Source: DATKBT01 sp035546295 (GTDB lineage: Bacteria; Acidobacteriota; Thermoanaerobaculia; Multivoradales; Multivoraceae). From it: a stretch of 64,000 nt of DNA. The stretch spans positions 124,001 to 188,000 of the forward strand of contig DATKBT010000025.1 in the NCBI GenBank assembly GCA_035546295.1, read 5' to 3'. Positions 9,765-18,179 of this stretch are shown piece after piece; within the stretch, counting starts at the first letter, position 1, and every line of letters starts with the position of its first letter. Under the pieces are notes generated by a model, which was given only the letters and a program-made list of their open reading frames with translations, searched no databases and had not been told where the DNA came from. Position numbers and translations under genes: made by a program.

Positions 9765-10802
9765 TTGGCGAAACGAGAAAAGGACCACCGGTCGAAGGAC
9801 GCCGCGTCGGCGGCACGGTCGCAGTCCGAGAACCCGCTCGATCAGGGGAAGCTCGGCGAGACGCCGGCCGACTCGCTGATCGAGCGGTTGACCGGCGTCG
9901 AAGGCCTGAGCTGCCGGCCGCACCACTCGCTCGCCCGTCGCTCGACGCTGCGCATCGGGGGCCCCGCGGACTTCTTCGCCGAGGCGGCGGGCGTTCCGGC
10001 GCTCGGCGCACTGCTGCGCGAGGTCGATCGACTGCGACTGCCCTTCGTCGTCCTCGGCCATGGCGCCAACGTGCTGATCCCCGATCGGGGTCTGCGCGGC
10101 GTGGTGGCCTGCCTGGGCGGTGAGCTCGCCGGCTTCGAGCTCGACAGCTGCGGAGTCGTGGCGGGTGCTGCCGTCCCGATGGCGCGCCTCGCGCGGGCCG
10201 CGGCCCGCCGCGGTCTGGGCGGGCTCGAGGCGCTCGCCGGCTTCCCGTCGACGGTCGGCGGCGCGGTGTTCATGAACGCCGGCTGCTACGGCACCGAGAC
10301 GAAGGACATCCTGGTCGAGGTCCGGCTTCTCGACCGGCAGGGCGAAGAGGTCGTCCTGCCGGTTGCGGAGCTGGACGCCCGCTATCGCCACACGGCGTTG
10401 TTCGAGAGCGGGATGGTGGTGACCTCGGCTCGGTTCGACCTCATTCCGGGCGATCCCCAGGAGCTCGAGGCGCGCATCGACGAGCTCAACCGGCGCCGCC
10501 GGCAGAGCCTGCCTTCCGGCCGGCCGAACGCCGGCTCGGTGTTCAAGAACCCCGAGGGGGACTCGGCCGGCCGGCTGCTCGATGCGGCCGGTCTCAAGGG
10601 GGAGGCGGTCGGCGCAGCCCAGATCAGCGAGCGGCACGCCAACGTCATCGTGAACCTCGGAGGCGCCAAGGCGTCCGAGGTCGTCGAGCTGATGGCGCGT
10701 GCGCAGCGGGCGGTTCGTGCTCGCTTCGGCGTCTCGCTCGAGCCCGAGCTCCGGCTGCTGGGGGAGCTCGAGGCCGGCTACCGAGGCCTGATCGCGGCCT
10801 GA
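9765..10802 (+). CDS. murB: UDP-N-acetylenolpyruvoylglucosamine reductase MurB
   Basis: 345 residues. FAD-dependent enzyme reducing UDP-GlcNAc-enolpyruvate with NADPH to UDP-MurNAc, the second committed step of peptidoglycan synthesis, in the cytoplasm. Seen: STLRIGGPADFF and GHGANVLIPD in the FAD-binding domain, GFPSTVGGAVFMNAGCYGTE, the catalytic-serine motif GSVFKNPEGDSAGRLLDAAGLKG, ISERHANVIVNLG, and the late conserved Glu (SLEPELRLLG). The start is TTG with GGGGAG 7 bases upstream. The first roughly 50 residues are a charged extension before the conserved core. Most mur genes are not nearby. Confidence 0.96.
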   Translation: MAKREKDHRSKDAASAARSQSENPLDQGKLGETPADSLIERLTGVEGLSCRPHHSLARRSTLRIGGPADFFAEAAGVPALGALLREVDRLRLPFVVLGHGANVLIPDRGLRGVVACLGGELAGFELDSCGVVAGAAVPMARLARAAARRGLGGLEALAGFPSTVGGAVFMNAGCYGTETKDILVEVRLLDRQGEEVVLPVAELDARYRHTALFESGMVVTSARFDLIPGDPQELEARIDELNRRRRQSLPSGRPNAGSVFKNPEGDSAGRLLDAAGLKGEAVGAAQISERHANVIVNLGGAKASEVVELMARAQRAVRARFGVSLEPELRLLGELEAGYRGLIAA

Positions 10803-10882
10803 GCTTCCCCCATCGCGTGGGCGAAGAGCATCAGTGTCAGCGGCCGCTGGATTCGAGCTCCCGACGCGTAGGATCTCGCCCG

Positions 10883-11581
10883 ATGTTCCAGGTGTCGGTG
10901 GTCGTTCCCGTCTACAACGAGCGGGCGACGGTGGAGGAGATCCTCCGCCGCGTCCTGAAGGCGCCGTTGCCGGAGGGGGTGACAGTCGATCTCGTGGTGG
11001 TCGACGACGGCTCGACCGACGGCACCGCGGAGGAGCTCGAGCGCCTGCGCGATCCGCTCGGGTTCGAGCTGATCCGTCAGCCCGAGAACCGTGGCAAGGG
11101 TGCGGCGCTGCGTCGGGGGTTCGAGACCGCGCGCGGCGACGTGCTGCTGATCCAGGACGCCGATCTGGAGTACGACCCGGCCGACTACCCGGTCCTGCTC
11201 GGGCCGATCGTGGCCGGCCAGGCCGACGTCGTCTACGGCTCACGCTTCCTCGGCGGCCCTCACCGCGTGCTCTTCTTCTGGCACTCCGTAGGCAACCGCC
11301 TGCTCACCACCTTCTCGAACATGCTCACCGATCTGAACCTCTCGGACATGGAGACCTGCTACAAGGTCTTCAGGCGCGAGCTGGTCGACGGCGTCGAGCT
11401 GCGCTCGAACCGCTTCGGCATCGAGCCCGAGCTCACCGCGCTGTTCGCCAGGCGCCAGGCCCGCGTCTACGAGGTGCCGATCTCGTACCACGGGAGGACC
11501 TACGCCGAGGGCAAGAAGATCGGATGGAGGGACGGTCTGGCCGCCCTGTGGAGCATCGTGCGCTACAATCTGATGGCTTGA
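10883..11581 (+). CDS. GT2 glycosyltransferase, dolichol-phosphate mannosyltransferase-like
   Basis: 232 residues, soluble GT-A fold without C-terminal membrane helices. Opens with VSVVVPVYNERATVEEIL, has VVDDGSTDGTAEEL, NRGKGAALRRGFETARGDVLLIQDADLEYDP (DxD metal site) and GSRFLGG, the order seen in DPM1/polyprenyl-phosphate glycosyltransferases that move a sugar from a nucleotide donor to a lipid carrier. ATG 10883 puts the family start immediately at the N-terminus; a GTG at 10817 would add 22 unrelated residues. Follows murB by 80 bases. Donor sugar and acceptor are unknown. Confidence 0.9.
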   Translation: MFQVSVVVPVYNERATVEEILRRVLKAPLPEGVTVDLVVVDDGSTDGTAEELERLRDPLGFELIRQPENRGKGAALRRGFETARGDVLLIQDADLEYDPADYPVLLGPIVAGQADVVYGSRFLGGPHRVLFFWHSVGNRLLTTFSNMLTDLNLSDMETCYKVFRRELVDGVELRSNRFGIEPELTALFARRQARVYEVPISYHGRTYAEGKKIGWRDGLAALWSIVRYNLMA

Positions 11582-11631
11582 CGAGTGGGGCTGAGACGGT
11601 CCGTGCCGTCGGTGCGGCCGGTTCAGGGTGG

Positions 11632-11652
11632 TGCTCGCAGTCACTGCGAGCA
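11632..11652 (+). terminator. Perfect 10-bp inverted repeat, possible terminator
   Basis: TGCTCGCAGT-c-ACTGCGAGCA, realistically an 8-bp stem with a 5-base loop, 51 bases after the glycosyltransferase stop. The bases that follow (tggctttccc) are only mildly T-rich, so termination efficiency is uncertain. Confidence 0.45.
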
Positions 11653-11718
11653 TGGCTTTCCCCTCCATCGAACGTCCGATTCGCGGTGCCGCCCGTGAAT
11701 CCTCCGCAGGAGGTTCTC

Positions 11719-12297
11719 GTGCTCTCGATCGCCCGCCTTCTGATCGCTCTCGTCACTCTTGCCGTGCTCTTCGGCTGCGCGCCCTCCTCGCCCGCCGACC
11801 AGGTGGAGGAGGCTCGAGCCCAGACCACGGTCGAGCTGATCTCGTTCGCCGTGCGTGAGGAGCCGGTGGCTTCGCCCGCGCCCGAGCCGACCGGAGACAC
11901 GGAGGAAGGCGAGGTGGAGGGCGAGCCCGCCGGTGAGGAGGACGCCGTCGGCGCCGAGGACGCCGCCGGTGAAGAGGACGTCGAGGCAGCGGCCACGGAC
12001 GTGCCGGTGCGCACCGACGTCCTGCTCGACCTCCTGGTCAGCAGCGCGGCCGACGATCCGCTCTCCGGGATCACCGTGGAGCTCGAGCACGTCGACGGCG
12101 ACCAGAACGTCAAGGACACCCGCCTCCTGTGGGTGCCGACGCCCAATCTCGTGCGCGCCGTGGGCGCTCAGGTCACGGTCACCGTCGAAGACGTCGACTA
12201 CGCCGAGGGTGACGGCTTCAGCGTCTCCGTGCGCTCGCCGGTGCCCGAGGGGGAACGTTCGGAGTACGGCGAGTTCCAGGACCTGAGCGAGAGTTGA
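11719..12297 (+). CDS. Acidic lipoprotein of unknown function
   Basis: 192 residues. Short signal sequence LSIARLLIALVTLAVLFGC with lipobox LFGC, so the mature protein starts at Cys about residue 19. Next comes a strongly acidic low-complexity linker (EEGEVEGEPAGEEDAVGAEDAAGEE split over repeats) to about residue 95, then a compact beta-rich region (TVELEHVDGDQNVKDTRLL, VTVTVEDVDYAEGDGFSVSV). The GTG has AGGAGG six bases upstream; an earlier in-frame GTG at 11695 lacks this. Its stop overlaps the start of the MoxR gene, so it belongs to that operon and may act with the cell-envelope transglutaminase. No family recognised. Confidence 0.75.
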   Translation: MLSIARLLIALVTLAVLFGCAPSSPADQVEEARAQTTVELISFAVREEPVASPAPEPTGDTEEGEVEGEPAGEEDAVGAEDAAGEEDVEAAATDVPVRTDVLLDLLVSSAADDPLSGITVELEHVDGDQNVKDTRLLWVPTPNLVRAVGAQVTVTVEDVDYAEGDGFSVSVRSPVPEGERSEYGEFQDLSES

Positions 12298-13271
12298 GCG
12301 AGCGGGAGGCTGCGGCCAAGACCCGAGTCGAGACGTCGGTCGTGCTCGATGCGCACGACCTGATCCGGGCGCTCGAGGACAACGTCTGCCGTGTGATCCA
12401 CGGCAAGCGGGACGTCGTCCGTCTCGCCGTGGTCTCGCTGCTGGCGCGCGGCCACGTCCTGATCGAGGACGTCCCCGGAGTCGGCAAGACGACGCTCGCC
12501 CACGCGCTCGCTCGGTCGCTGGGCCTGTCCTTTCAGCGCATCCAGTTCACCAGCGACCTGCTGCCGTCCGACATCATCGGCGTCTCGGTCTACGACCAGC
12601 CGGAGCGCCGGTTCCGCTTCACGCCGGGACCCCTGTTCGCGCACGTGGTGCTGGCGGACGAGATCAACCGCGCGACGCCCAAGACGCAGTCCGCGCTGCT
12701 CGAAGCGATGAGCGAGGGGTGGGTGAGCGTCGATCGCGACCGCCATCCGCTCCCGCGGCCCTTCCTGGTGCTGGCGACCCAGAACCCGCTCGAGCACGAG
12801 GGCACCTTTCCGCTTCCCGAGTCGCAGCTGGATCGATTCCTGATGTCGCTCGAGGTCGGCTACCCGGCGCGCGAGCACGAGCGCGAGCTGCTGATGGGGG
12901 GCGGAGTCGAGGCGGTGCTGGATTCGCTGCCCCCGGTGCTCGACGAGGAACTCCTGCTGGAGCTCCAGCAGCGGGCGGCGATGGTCCGGGTCGCCGAGAA
13001 GCTGGTCGACTACATGCTCGACATCGCCGAGGAGACCCGGGCGAGCAGCGAGCTCACGCTCGGCGTCTCCCCGCGCGGGCTGCAGGGCCTCTACCGCGCG
13101 GTCCAGGCGCTCGCCTTCTGTCAGGGCCGCGACTTCGCGATTCCCGACGACGTGCAGCAGCTCGCCCCGCGGGTGCTGGGCCACCGCGTGGTGGTGCGGC
13201 GCGGCCGCGACGAAACCAGCCCGCGCCGGATCCTGCGCCGGATCGTCCGCAGGGTCGCCGTCCCGGTTTGA
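12294..13271 (+). CDS. MoxR-family AAA+ ATPase
   Basis: 325 residues. Walker A DVPGVGKTTLAHALA near residue 62, the MoxR signature FTSDLLPSDIIGVSVYD, Walker B VVLADEINRATPKTQSALLEAM, sensor ATQNPLEHEGTFPLPESQLDRF and the C-terminal lid with SPRGLQGLYRAVQALAF. MoxR ATPases act as chaperones that assemble or activate partners carrying von Willebrand or DUF58 domains. The TTG start overlaps the lipoprotein stop (TTGA), and the next gene is a DUF58 protein, the usual partner. Confidence 0.95.
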   Translation: MSEREAAAKTRVETSVVLDAHDLIRALEDNVCRVIHGKRDVVRLAVVSLLARGHVLIEDVPGVGKTTLAHALARSLGLSFQRIQFTSDLLPSDIIGVSVYDQPERRFRFTPGPLFAHVVLADEINRATPKTQSALLEAMSEGWVSVDRDRHPLPRPFLVLATQNPLEHEGTFPLPESQLDRFLMSLEVGYPAREHERELLMGGGVEAVLDSLPPVLDEELLLELQQRAAMVRVAEKLVDYMLDIAEETRASSELTLGVSPRGLQGLYRAVQALAFCQGRDFAIPDDVQQLAPRVLGHRVVVRRGRDETSPRRILRRIVRRVAVPV

Positions 13272-13293
13272 TCGCGCAGCGATCCCGCCCCAC

Positions 13294-14367
13294 GTGAGCG
13301 CCAACCAGCCTGTCCACGGGACCAGCATCACCAAGGTGGGGCTGTGGCTGGTCCTGCTCGGGCTGATCGTGGGGATCGCGGCGACCAATACCGGCAACAA
13401 CGGCCTGTACATGGGCATGGCGGGAATGGCGGCGCTGCTGCTGGTCGGGTGGCTGGGATCCTGGATCAACCTGCGCGACCTCTCGGTCGAGCTCGAAGCC
13501 CCCGACGAGGTCTTCGCCAATCAGCCCTTCGACCTGCTCTACCGGCTCGAGCATCGCGGCCGGCTGTTGCCGCGCTGGCTGATGATGGTCCAGGTCGAGG
13601 ACGCGCAGCCGGGTCTGGTCGCACGCCTGCAGCCGACGTCGGGGAGCGCGCGACGCGCCGCCGGAAGGAGTGATCTCGACGTCATCGCGCCGACGAGCTC
13701 GGCCGAGGGCACGCAGGAGCTGCTGTGTCCCCGGCGAGGGCGCAAGACGATCGAGGGAGTCCAGCTCGCCAGCCTGTTTCCGCTCGGCTTCTTCCGCAGC
13801 GCGCGGTTCGTCCAGCGCCCGCTCGAGCTGATCGTCTACCCCGAGCTCTTCTCGGCGGCCAACCTGGAGCTCGACCGCTCGGGTCTGCTCGGGATGGAGC
13901 GCGCCCCGCGCGCCGGCTGGGGTCACGACCTGCACTCCCTGCGCGCCTTCCGGGAGGGGGACGATCCGAGGAGCATCCACTGGAAGCGCTCGGCGCGCCT
14001 CGGGGACCTGGTGTTTCGCGAACGCGAGGCCGAGGACAGCATGCGACTGTCGGTGGTCTTCGACAACGGGACGGGCGAGCTCGCCGTCGCGGCCGATCGC
14101 GAGCGGTTCGAGCGGCTGGTGAGCGAGGCCGCGACCGCCTGCGTCGATTTCCTCGATCGCGGTTGGGAGGTCGAGCTGGTCACCCGCGAGCGTCTCCTGC
14201 CCTTCGGGCAGGGGCAGCGTCAACGTCGCCGGGTGCTCGAGACCCTGGCGCTGCTCGAGTCCTGTGAGCGCGGGGAGCGCACCTTGCGGGGCTCCTCGCA
14301 GGCGCCCCAGATCCGTTTCGGCCTGGAGCGGCGGGAGCCGGGTCGGCGGGAGGCGAAGGCGTCATGA
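13294..14367 (+). CDS. DUF58 domain membrane protein
   Basis: 357 residues. Two N-terminal membrane helices (GLWLVLLGLIVGIAATNTG and MGMAGMAALLLVGWLGSWI, about residues 10-55), a beta-rich middle, then the DUF58 signature near residues 205-250: LHSLRAFREGDDPRSIHWKRSARLGDLVFREREAED. The C-terminal domain resembles a von Willebrand A fold (RLSVVFDNGTGEL). DUF58 proteins are nearly always paired with a MoxR ATPase and often with a transglutaminase-like membrane protein, as here. GTG start. The stop overlaps the ATG of the next gene by 4 bases. Confidence 0.9.
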   Translation: MSANQPVHGTSITKVGLWLVLLGLIVGIAATNTGNNGLYMGMAGMAALLLVGWLGSWINLRDLSVELEAPDEVFANQPFDLLYRLEHRGRLLPRWLMMVQVEDAQPGLVARLQPTSGSARRAAGRSDLDVIAPTSSAEGTQELLCPRRGRKTIEGVQLASLFPLGFFRSARFVQRPLELIVYPELFSAANLELDRSGLLGMERAPRAGWGHDLHSLRAFREGDDPRSIHWKRSARLGDLVFREREAEDSMRLSVVFDNGTGELAVAADRERFERLVSEAATACVDFLDRGWEVELVTRERLLPFGQGQRQRRRVLETLALLESCERGERTLRGSSQAPQIRFGLERREPGRREAKAS

Positions 14368-16517
14368 GCTCCATCGCCGCGGACGGGGACTCCGATCTCT
14401 TGACCGGGAAGATGAGCGCCGGGCAGGCGCGGATGAGCTTCGACCAGCAGAAGCGCGTGCTGCTCTGCTGGCTGGCGCTCCTGGCTCCCTTGCCGCTCCC
14501 GCTCAACGAGCCGCGCCCCACCGGCGTGGTGGGCTGGGTGTTCCTCGGGATGTTCGAGCTGGCGGTTCTGATCTGCCTGCGGCGGGCGAAGCGGGACGAG
14601 CAGATCCTGCTCTCGAACCGCGTCCTCAATCTCCTGGGCCTTCTCTACCTGCCTTTCTTCCTCGTCGACCTGGCGGCGTCGTGGAACCAGTTCGTCACGC
14701 CAATGATGCATCTCGCGTTGTTCGCGCTGGCGGTCAAGCTCTACGCGCTGCGGCAGGAGCGCGACAAGTGGCACGCGGTGTTCGGCATCTTCTTCGTCTT
14801 CGTCACCGCGATGGCGACCAGCGCCAGCGTCGGGATCGTGGTCTATCTGGTGACCTTCCTGGCGCTGTGGGCGCTCGTGCTCGCGCGCTTCTCGCAGTTC
14901 CACATGGTCACGCGCGTGGCGGCGCAGGAGACGCAGACTTCCAGCGAGTCCAGGTTGCTCGCGCGCGTCGTTCCGGTGGTGGCCCTCGCCGCGATCGTCC
15001 TCACGATTCCGATCTTCGTCGCGCTGCCCAGGCTCCGGAACCCCTACGTGCTGGGAAGGGGCGTGGGAACCGGCGCGGTCGACTACGCGGCCGGATTCAG
15101 CGACGAGGTGAGCCTCGACGTGATCGGGCGCATCCGCACCAACCGCGACGTGGCTCTGCGCGCGCGCTGGAGCGAGCAGGCGCCGGCCGAGGTCCGCCTG
15201 GTGGGCGCCGCGTACGGCCCGTATCGGGCGGCGGAGAAGACCTGGATCCGGCTCGAGGAGCGCACCCAGACGCCGGTCCCGGGCACCGGACGGTTCATCC
15301 TCCGTCGGGGTCGGGTGGAGGACACCGTCGACATCTGGCTCGAGCCGCTGGGGGCCCGCAGCCTCGTCCTGCCCCCGCGGGCGCTCAACATCGAGCTCGA
15401 GAACGTCGGCAGAGCGCTGATCCGGAGCATCGCGGGCACCGTCTCGCTGGTCCAGCCGCCGCCTCGCGCCATCTCCTACAGCGTGCAGGTCGGCGTTCCC
15501 GACGAGGTGCCCCCGCCGCCCGGGGAGGGCCGGCCGGAGCTCGACCTCACCGGCCTCACCCCGGCGATCGCCGATCTCGCCCGCCGCGTCGCCGGCGAGG
15601 GAAGCCCGCTCCAGAGGGCGCAGAGCATCGAGCGGCATCTGACCGGCAACTACGGCTACACGCTCGACTTCGTGGGCCGTGACGGGGAGCAGCCGCTCGA
15701 GGAGTTCCTGTTCACCCATGGCAGCGGGCACTGCGAGCTGTTCGCGTCGGCGATGGTCCTGATGCTGCGTGCCGAGGGGATTCCGGCGCGCTTCGTCACC
15801 GGGTTCCTGGGCTCGGAGCCGTCGCCGATGGGCTACCACATCGTGCGCCAGGGCAACGCTCACGCGTGGGTGGAGGCCTACCTCCCGACCATCGGCTGGC
15901 GCACCTTCGATCCGACCCCCGCCGCCGGGCGGCCCGGGCTCGAGCCGCGGAGCGCGATCGGGCTCGCGCGCCAGGCGTACGACTGGGTCGTGTTCGCTTT
16001 CGATCGCTACGTGATCTCGTACGGAGTCGGGGATCAGTCGAGGGTGTTCGAACGGCTGACGGCGAGCCTCCGTCGCTGGCTGGAGAGACTGCGTGGCGAC
16101 GGCTCGGACGCCGACCGGATCGCCGAGATCGCGAGGCCGCCCGCGTCGGAGCTCGAGGTCGAGACGATCCCCGCGAGCAGCGGAGCGGAGCGGAGCTGGT
16201 GGCTGGTCACCCCCCTCGCTCTGCTCCTCGGCATCCTGTTCTTCATCCGCCGGCCGGTGACCAGCGCCCGACGGGCCTACGTCCGGCTCCGGCGTCAGGC
16301 TCGGCTGCGGGGTCTGGCGGTCGACGACAGCGTGCCTCCCGAGGAGCTCGGAGCGCGGCTGGTCCAGCGGTTCCCGGCCGCCGCGACGCCGGCGAGGAGG
16401 CTCGTCGACCTGTACCTTCAGGAGAGCTTCGCCGAGCGTCGTCTCTCCGCCGAGGAGATCAAGGAGCTCGGAGGGCTCCTCGACGAGACCCGAAGGGTGC
16501 TGCGCAAGGCGAGCTAG
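14364..16517 (+). CDS. TgpA-type membrane transglutaminase-like protein
   Basis: 717 residues. About six membrane helices in residues 30-220 (DUF3488-type region), a periplasmic part, and a transglutaminase core with Cys457 in GSGHCELFASAMVLMLRAEG, His500 in GNAHAWVEAYLP and Asp516 in RTFDPTPA, the complete Cys-His-Asp triad. A further helix follows (WWLVTPLALLLGILFFI, about residue 617) and a cytoplasmic DUF4129-like tail (ARRLVDLYLQESFAERRLSAEEIKELG). It probably cross-links or cleaves an envelope protein in the periplasm, acting with the MoxR and DUF58 products. ATGA overlap with the DUF58 gene. The TAG stop lies inside the repeat at 16514-16710. Confidence 0.92.
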   Translation: MSSIAADGDSDLLTGKMSAGQARMSFDQQKRVLLCWLALLAPLPLPLNEPRPTGVVGWVFLGMFELAVLICLRRAKRDEQILLSNRVLNLLGLLYLPFFLVDLAASWNQFVTPMMHLALFALAVKLYALRQERDKWHAVFGIFFVFVTAMATSASVGIVVYLVTFLALWALVLARFSQFHMVTRVAAQETQTSSESRLLARVVPVVALAAIVLTIPIFVALPRLRNPYVLGRGVGTGAVDYAAGFSDEVSLDVIGRIRTNRDVALRARWSEQAPAEVRLVGAAYGPYRAAEKTWIRLEERTQTPVPGTGRFILRRGRVEDTVDIWLEPLGARSLVLPPRALNIELENVGRALIRSIAGTVSLVQPPPRAISYSVQVGVPDEVPPPPGEGRPELDLTGLTPAIADLARRVAGEGSPLQRAQSIERHLTGNYGYTLDFVGRDGEQPLEEFLFTHGSGHCELFASAMVLMLRAEGIPARFVTGFLGSEPSPMGYHIVRQGNAHAWVEAYLPTIGWRTFDPTPAAGRPGLEPRSAIGLARQAYDWVVFAFDRYVISYGVGDQSRVFERLTASLRRWLERLRGDGSDADRIAEIARPPASELEVETIPASSGAERSWWLVTPLALLLGILFFIRRPVTSARRAYVRLRRQARLRGLAVDDSVPPEELGARLVQRFPAAATPARRLVDLYLQESFAERRLSAEEIKELGGLLDETRRVLRKAS

Positions 16518-16710
16518 CCTCCGATCTGCTGGGACGCGCTGCGCGCGCTATAGCAGATCTGCGGCTAGCCATTTCTCGCGGCTCCAACTCGAGCTGAGGG
16601 GCGCGCAACCCGCGCGAGCCGAAGCGAGAGACGGTGAGGCGCGCTGAGCCTGCGAAGCGGGCCGAGCCCAGCGCTTGCGGCGCGTCGCCGCGGACAGCCG
16701 CAGAACCGAG
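16514..16710 (+). repeat. Intergenic repeat family R, copy 1
   Basis: Begins with an imperfect palindrome: ctagcctccgatctgct (16514-16530) against agcagatctgcggctag (16552-16568), with a GC-rich middle. It continues through tttctcgcggctcc, gctgaggggcgcgcaac, gcgagccgaagcgaga and gcgtcgccgcggacagccg. The same blocks recur in inverted orientation at 24749-25053. The first CTAG holds the stop codon of the transglutaminase gene. Possibly a REP/BIME-like element or dispersed terminator. Confidence 0.85.
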
Positions 16711-16906
16711 CCACGGTTGCTGCACACGCCCTCCGGTTACTCGGACAGACTCCTCTAGTGCCCTGTAACAGTCATTCGTCACCCAATTCGCGGCCCCTTC
16801 TGCCCGCTGGCGGCGTTGCTTCTCCTCGAAAGATGCCCGATCTGCCTTCGTCGAAGCGCCTTGCCAGCGAACAGAATGACCTCGCGACTCAGGCAACGAA
16901 CCACTG
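16518..16906. other. Gene-free interval holding repeat R1 and most of a MITE
   Basis: 389 bases between convergent genes. Repeat copy R1 fills 16514-16710, a short unassigned stretch follows (16711-16757), and a MITE-like element covers 16758-16917. No credible gene. Confidence 0.8.
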
Positions 16907-16917
16907 TTACAGGACAC
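16758..16917. mobile_element. MITE-like element with 25-bp terminal inverted repeats
   Basis: Left end 16758-16782 starts GTGCCCTGTAACAGT; right end (minus strand, 16917-16893) starts GTGTCCTGTAACAGT. The two 25-base ends agree at 20 positions. The 160-base element has no transposase. No matching target duplication is evident (ta to the left, ca to the right), so the flanks have diverged or rearranged. The right end supplies the stop codon of the lipoprotein gene at 16907-17887. Confidence 0.7.
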
Positions 16918-17887
16918 CAGCGCGGACGATCCGGGGGTGCTCGAGCGCCAGGTGCTCCCCGGCGACCAGGACTCCGGGATCGGCGAGCAGCGACAGCGTG
17001 GCGACGGTGAAGCGCTCGATCCCGAGGTCTAGCACGACGTCGTCGCCGGCTGCTGGCGCCAGGCGCAGAAGCCGTGGCTCGCCGTCGCGGGGGGTGAGGA
17101 CCACCAGCAGAGCGGAGGGCGACGGGAGGACCTCGTCGAGCACGAGACGGCTGCCGGGCTCGAGGTCGACGGCGTAGTCCAATCGCACGGCCCGCGGGAG
17201 CTCGATTCGCGCGCGGCCGGCGAGCCGCGGAGAGAGCCCGGTCGGAGGGGAGGCGGTGGCCGGAAGCGCGAGCTCCAGCCAGTCCCAGGCCACCGCCAGC
17301 CGACGGTTCCTGCCGGAGCCGGCGGGAGGGGGCGGGGGGCGGTACCGCAGCCGCAGGACGACGTCGGTGGCGGGCCAGGCATCGGGGTCGACCGCGAGCC
17401 GGTGCTCGGCGAAGTCGGCGGACACCCTTGCGCTCGCCAACGGGAGCTCGCCGATCGCGATCTCCACCGCACGACGAGCCGCGGCGGCGGCATCGCTGCC
17501 AGAATTGCCGCCAGAATTGCTGCCCGCATCGCTGCCGGTCTCGTCGCCGGCCAGCGCTCGGGCCCGGAAGCGCAGCTCGGTCGGGCGCAGGCCGTTGAGG
17601 GTCAGCCTCACGAGAGACTCGGGGCCGATTCCCCAGACGAAGGTGGAGCCTCCGTCGCTGGTTTCGTTCCAGGACCAGCCGGAGAGCAGCGAACCGCGTG
17701 CCGAGCTCACGCCGAAGTCGAGCCGCAGGTCGGCCCGGACCGGGCGCGCCGTCGGCAGGCTGTGCGCAAGGTCGTAGGTGACGAGGGGGTCGGGGCGTGC
17801 GCAGCCGAGGAGGAGCGCGATCGAGACGAGCAGGCATCCGGCCTGTCCGCTCGTTCCGGCACGCTGGCGAAACGCTGCGGTGGGCAC
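16907..17887 (-). CDS. Lipoprotein resembling a sulfatase N-terminal domain, probably truncated
   Basis: 326 residues. The GTG start gives a signal ending in the lipobox LLLGC (SGQAGCLLVSIALLLGC). The mature part is a beta-sandwich-like region: GWSWNETSDGGSTFVWGIG, RLTLNGLRPTELRFRARAL, a low-complexity Ser/Gly/Ala stretch, then RRLAVAWDWLELALP and LDYAVDLEPGSRLVLDEVL. From memory this arrangement precedes a catalytic sulfatase domain in some environmental bacteria; here no sulfatase domain follows. The last codons read into the terminal repeat of the MITE, whose TAA ends the frame. I infer a remnant cut by insertion and rearrangement; a complete stand-alone domain is also possible. Confidence 0.6.
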   Translation of the reverse strand: MPTAAFRQRAGTSGQAGCLLVSIALLLGCARPDPLVTYDLAHSLPTARPVRADLRLDFGVSSARGSLLSGWSWNETSDGGSTFVWGIGPESLVRLTLNGLRPTELRFRARALAGDETGSDAGSNSGGNSGSDAAAAARRAVEIAIGELPLASARVSADFAEHRLAVDPDAWPATDVVLRLRYRPPPPPAGSGRNRRLAVAWDWLELALPATASPPTGLSPRLAGRARIELPRAVRLDYAVDLEPGSRLVLDEVLPSPSALLVVLTPRDGEPRLLRLAPAAGDDVVLDLGIERFTVATLSLLADPGVLVAGEHLALEHPRIVRAGVL

Positions 17888-18179
17888 GGCCGGGACCGTA
17901 GCATCCGCCGAGGGCGAGCGGAGCCAGTCCGCGGGCTCGTCTCGTCGCGGCGGGGAGCGAGCCTGGTGCGACTCGGCGACCGGCGCACGCCGGCCGGCCG
18001 CGACAGCGCGCAAGAACCTCGCGGCGAGCTGACAGAATGGCGCCTCCGGGGCGGTCGGGGCCGATGGTGGATTTCGGGGGACGGTCCTCCGAGGCTGGGC
18101 CGGGCGCCGGAACGCGAAATCGCCGAATCGGTGGGGGCAGCGGGCTCGGCCGAGGGACCTCGGCTGAAGGAGCAATGGC

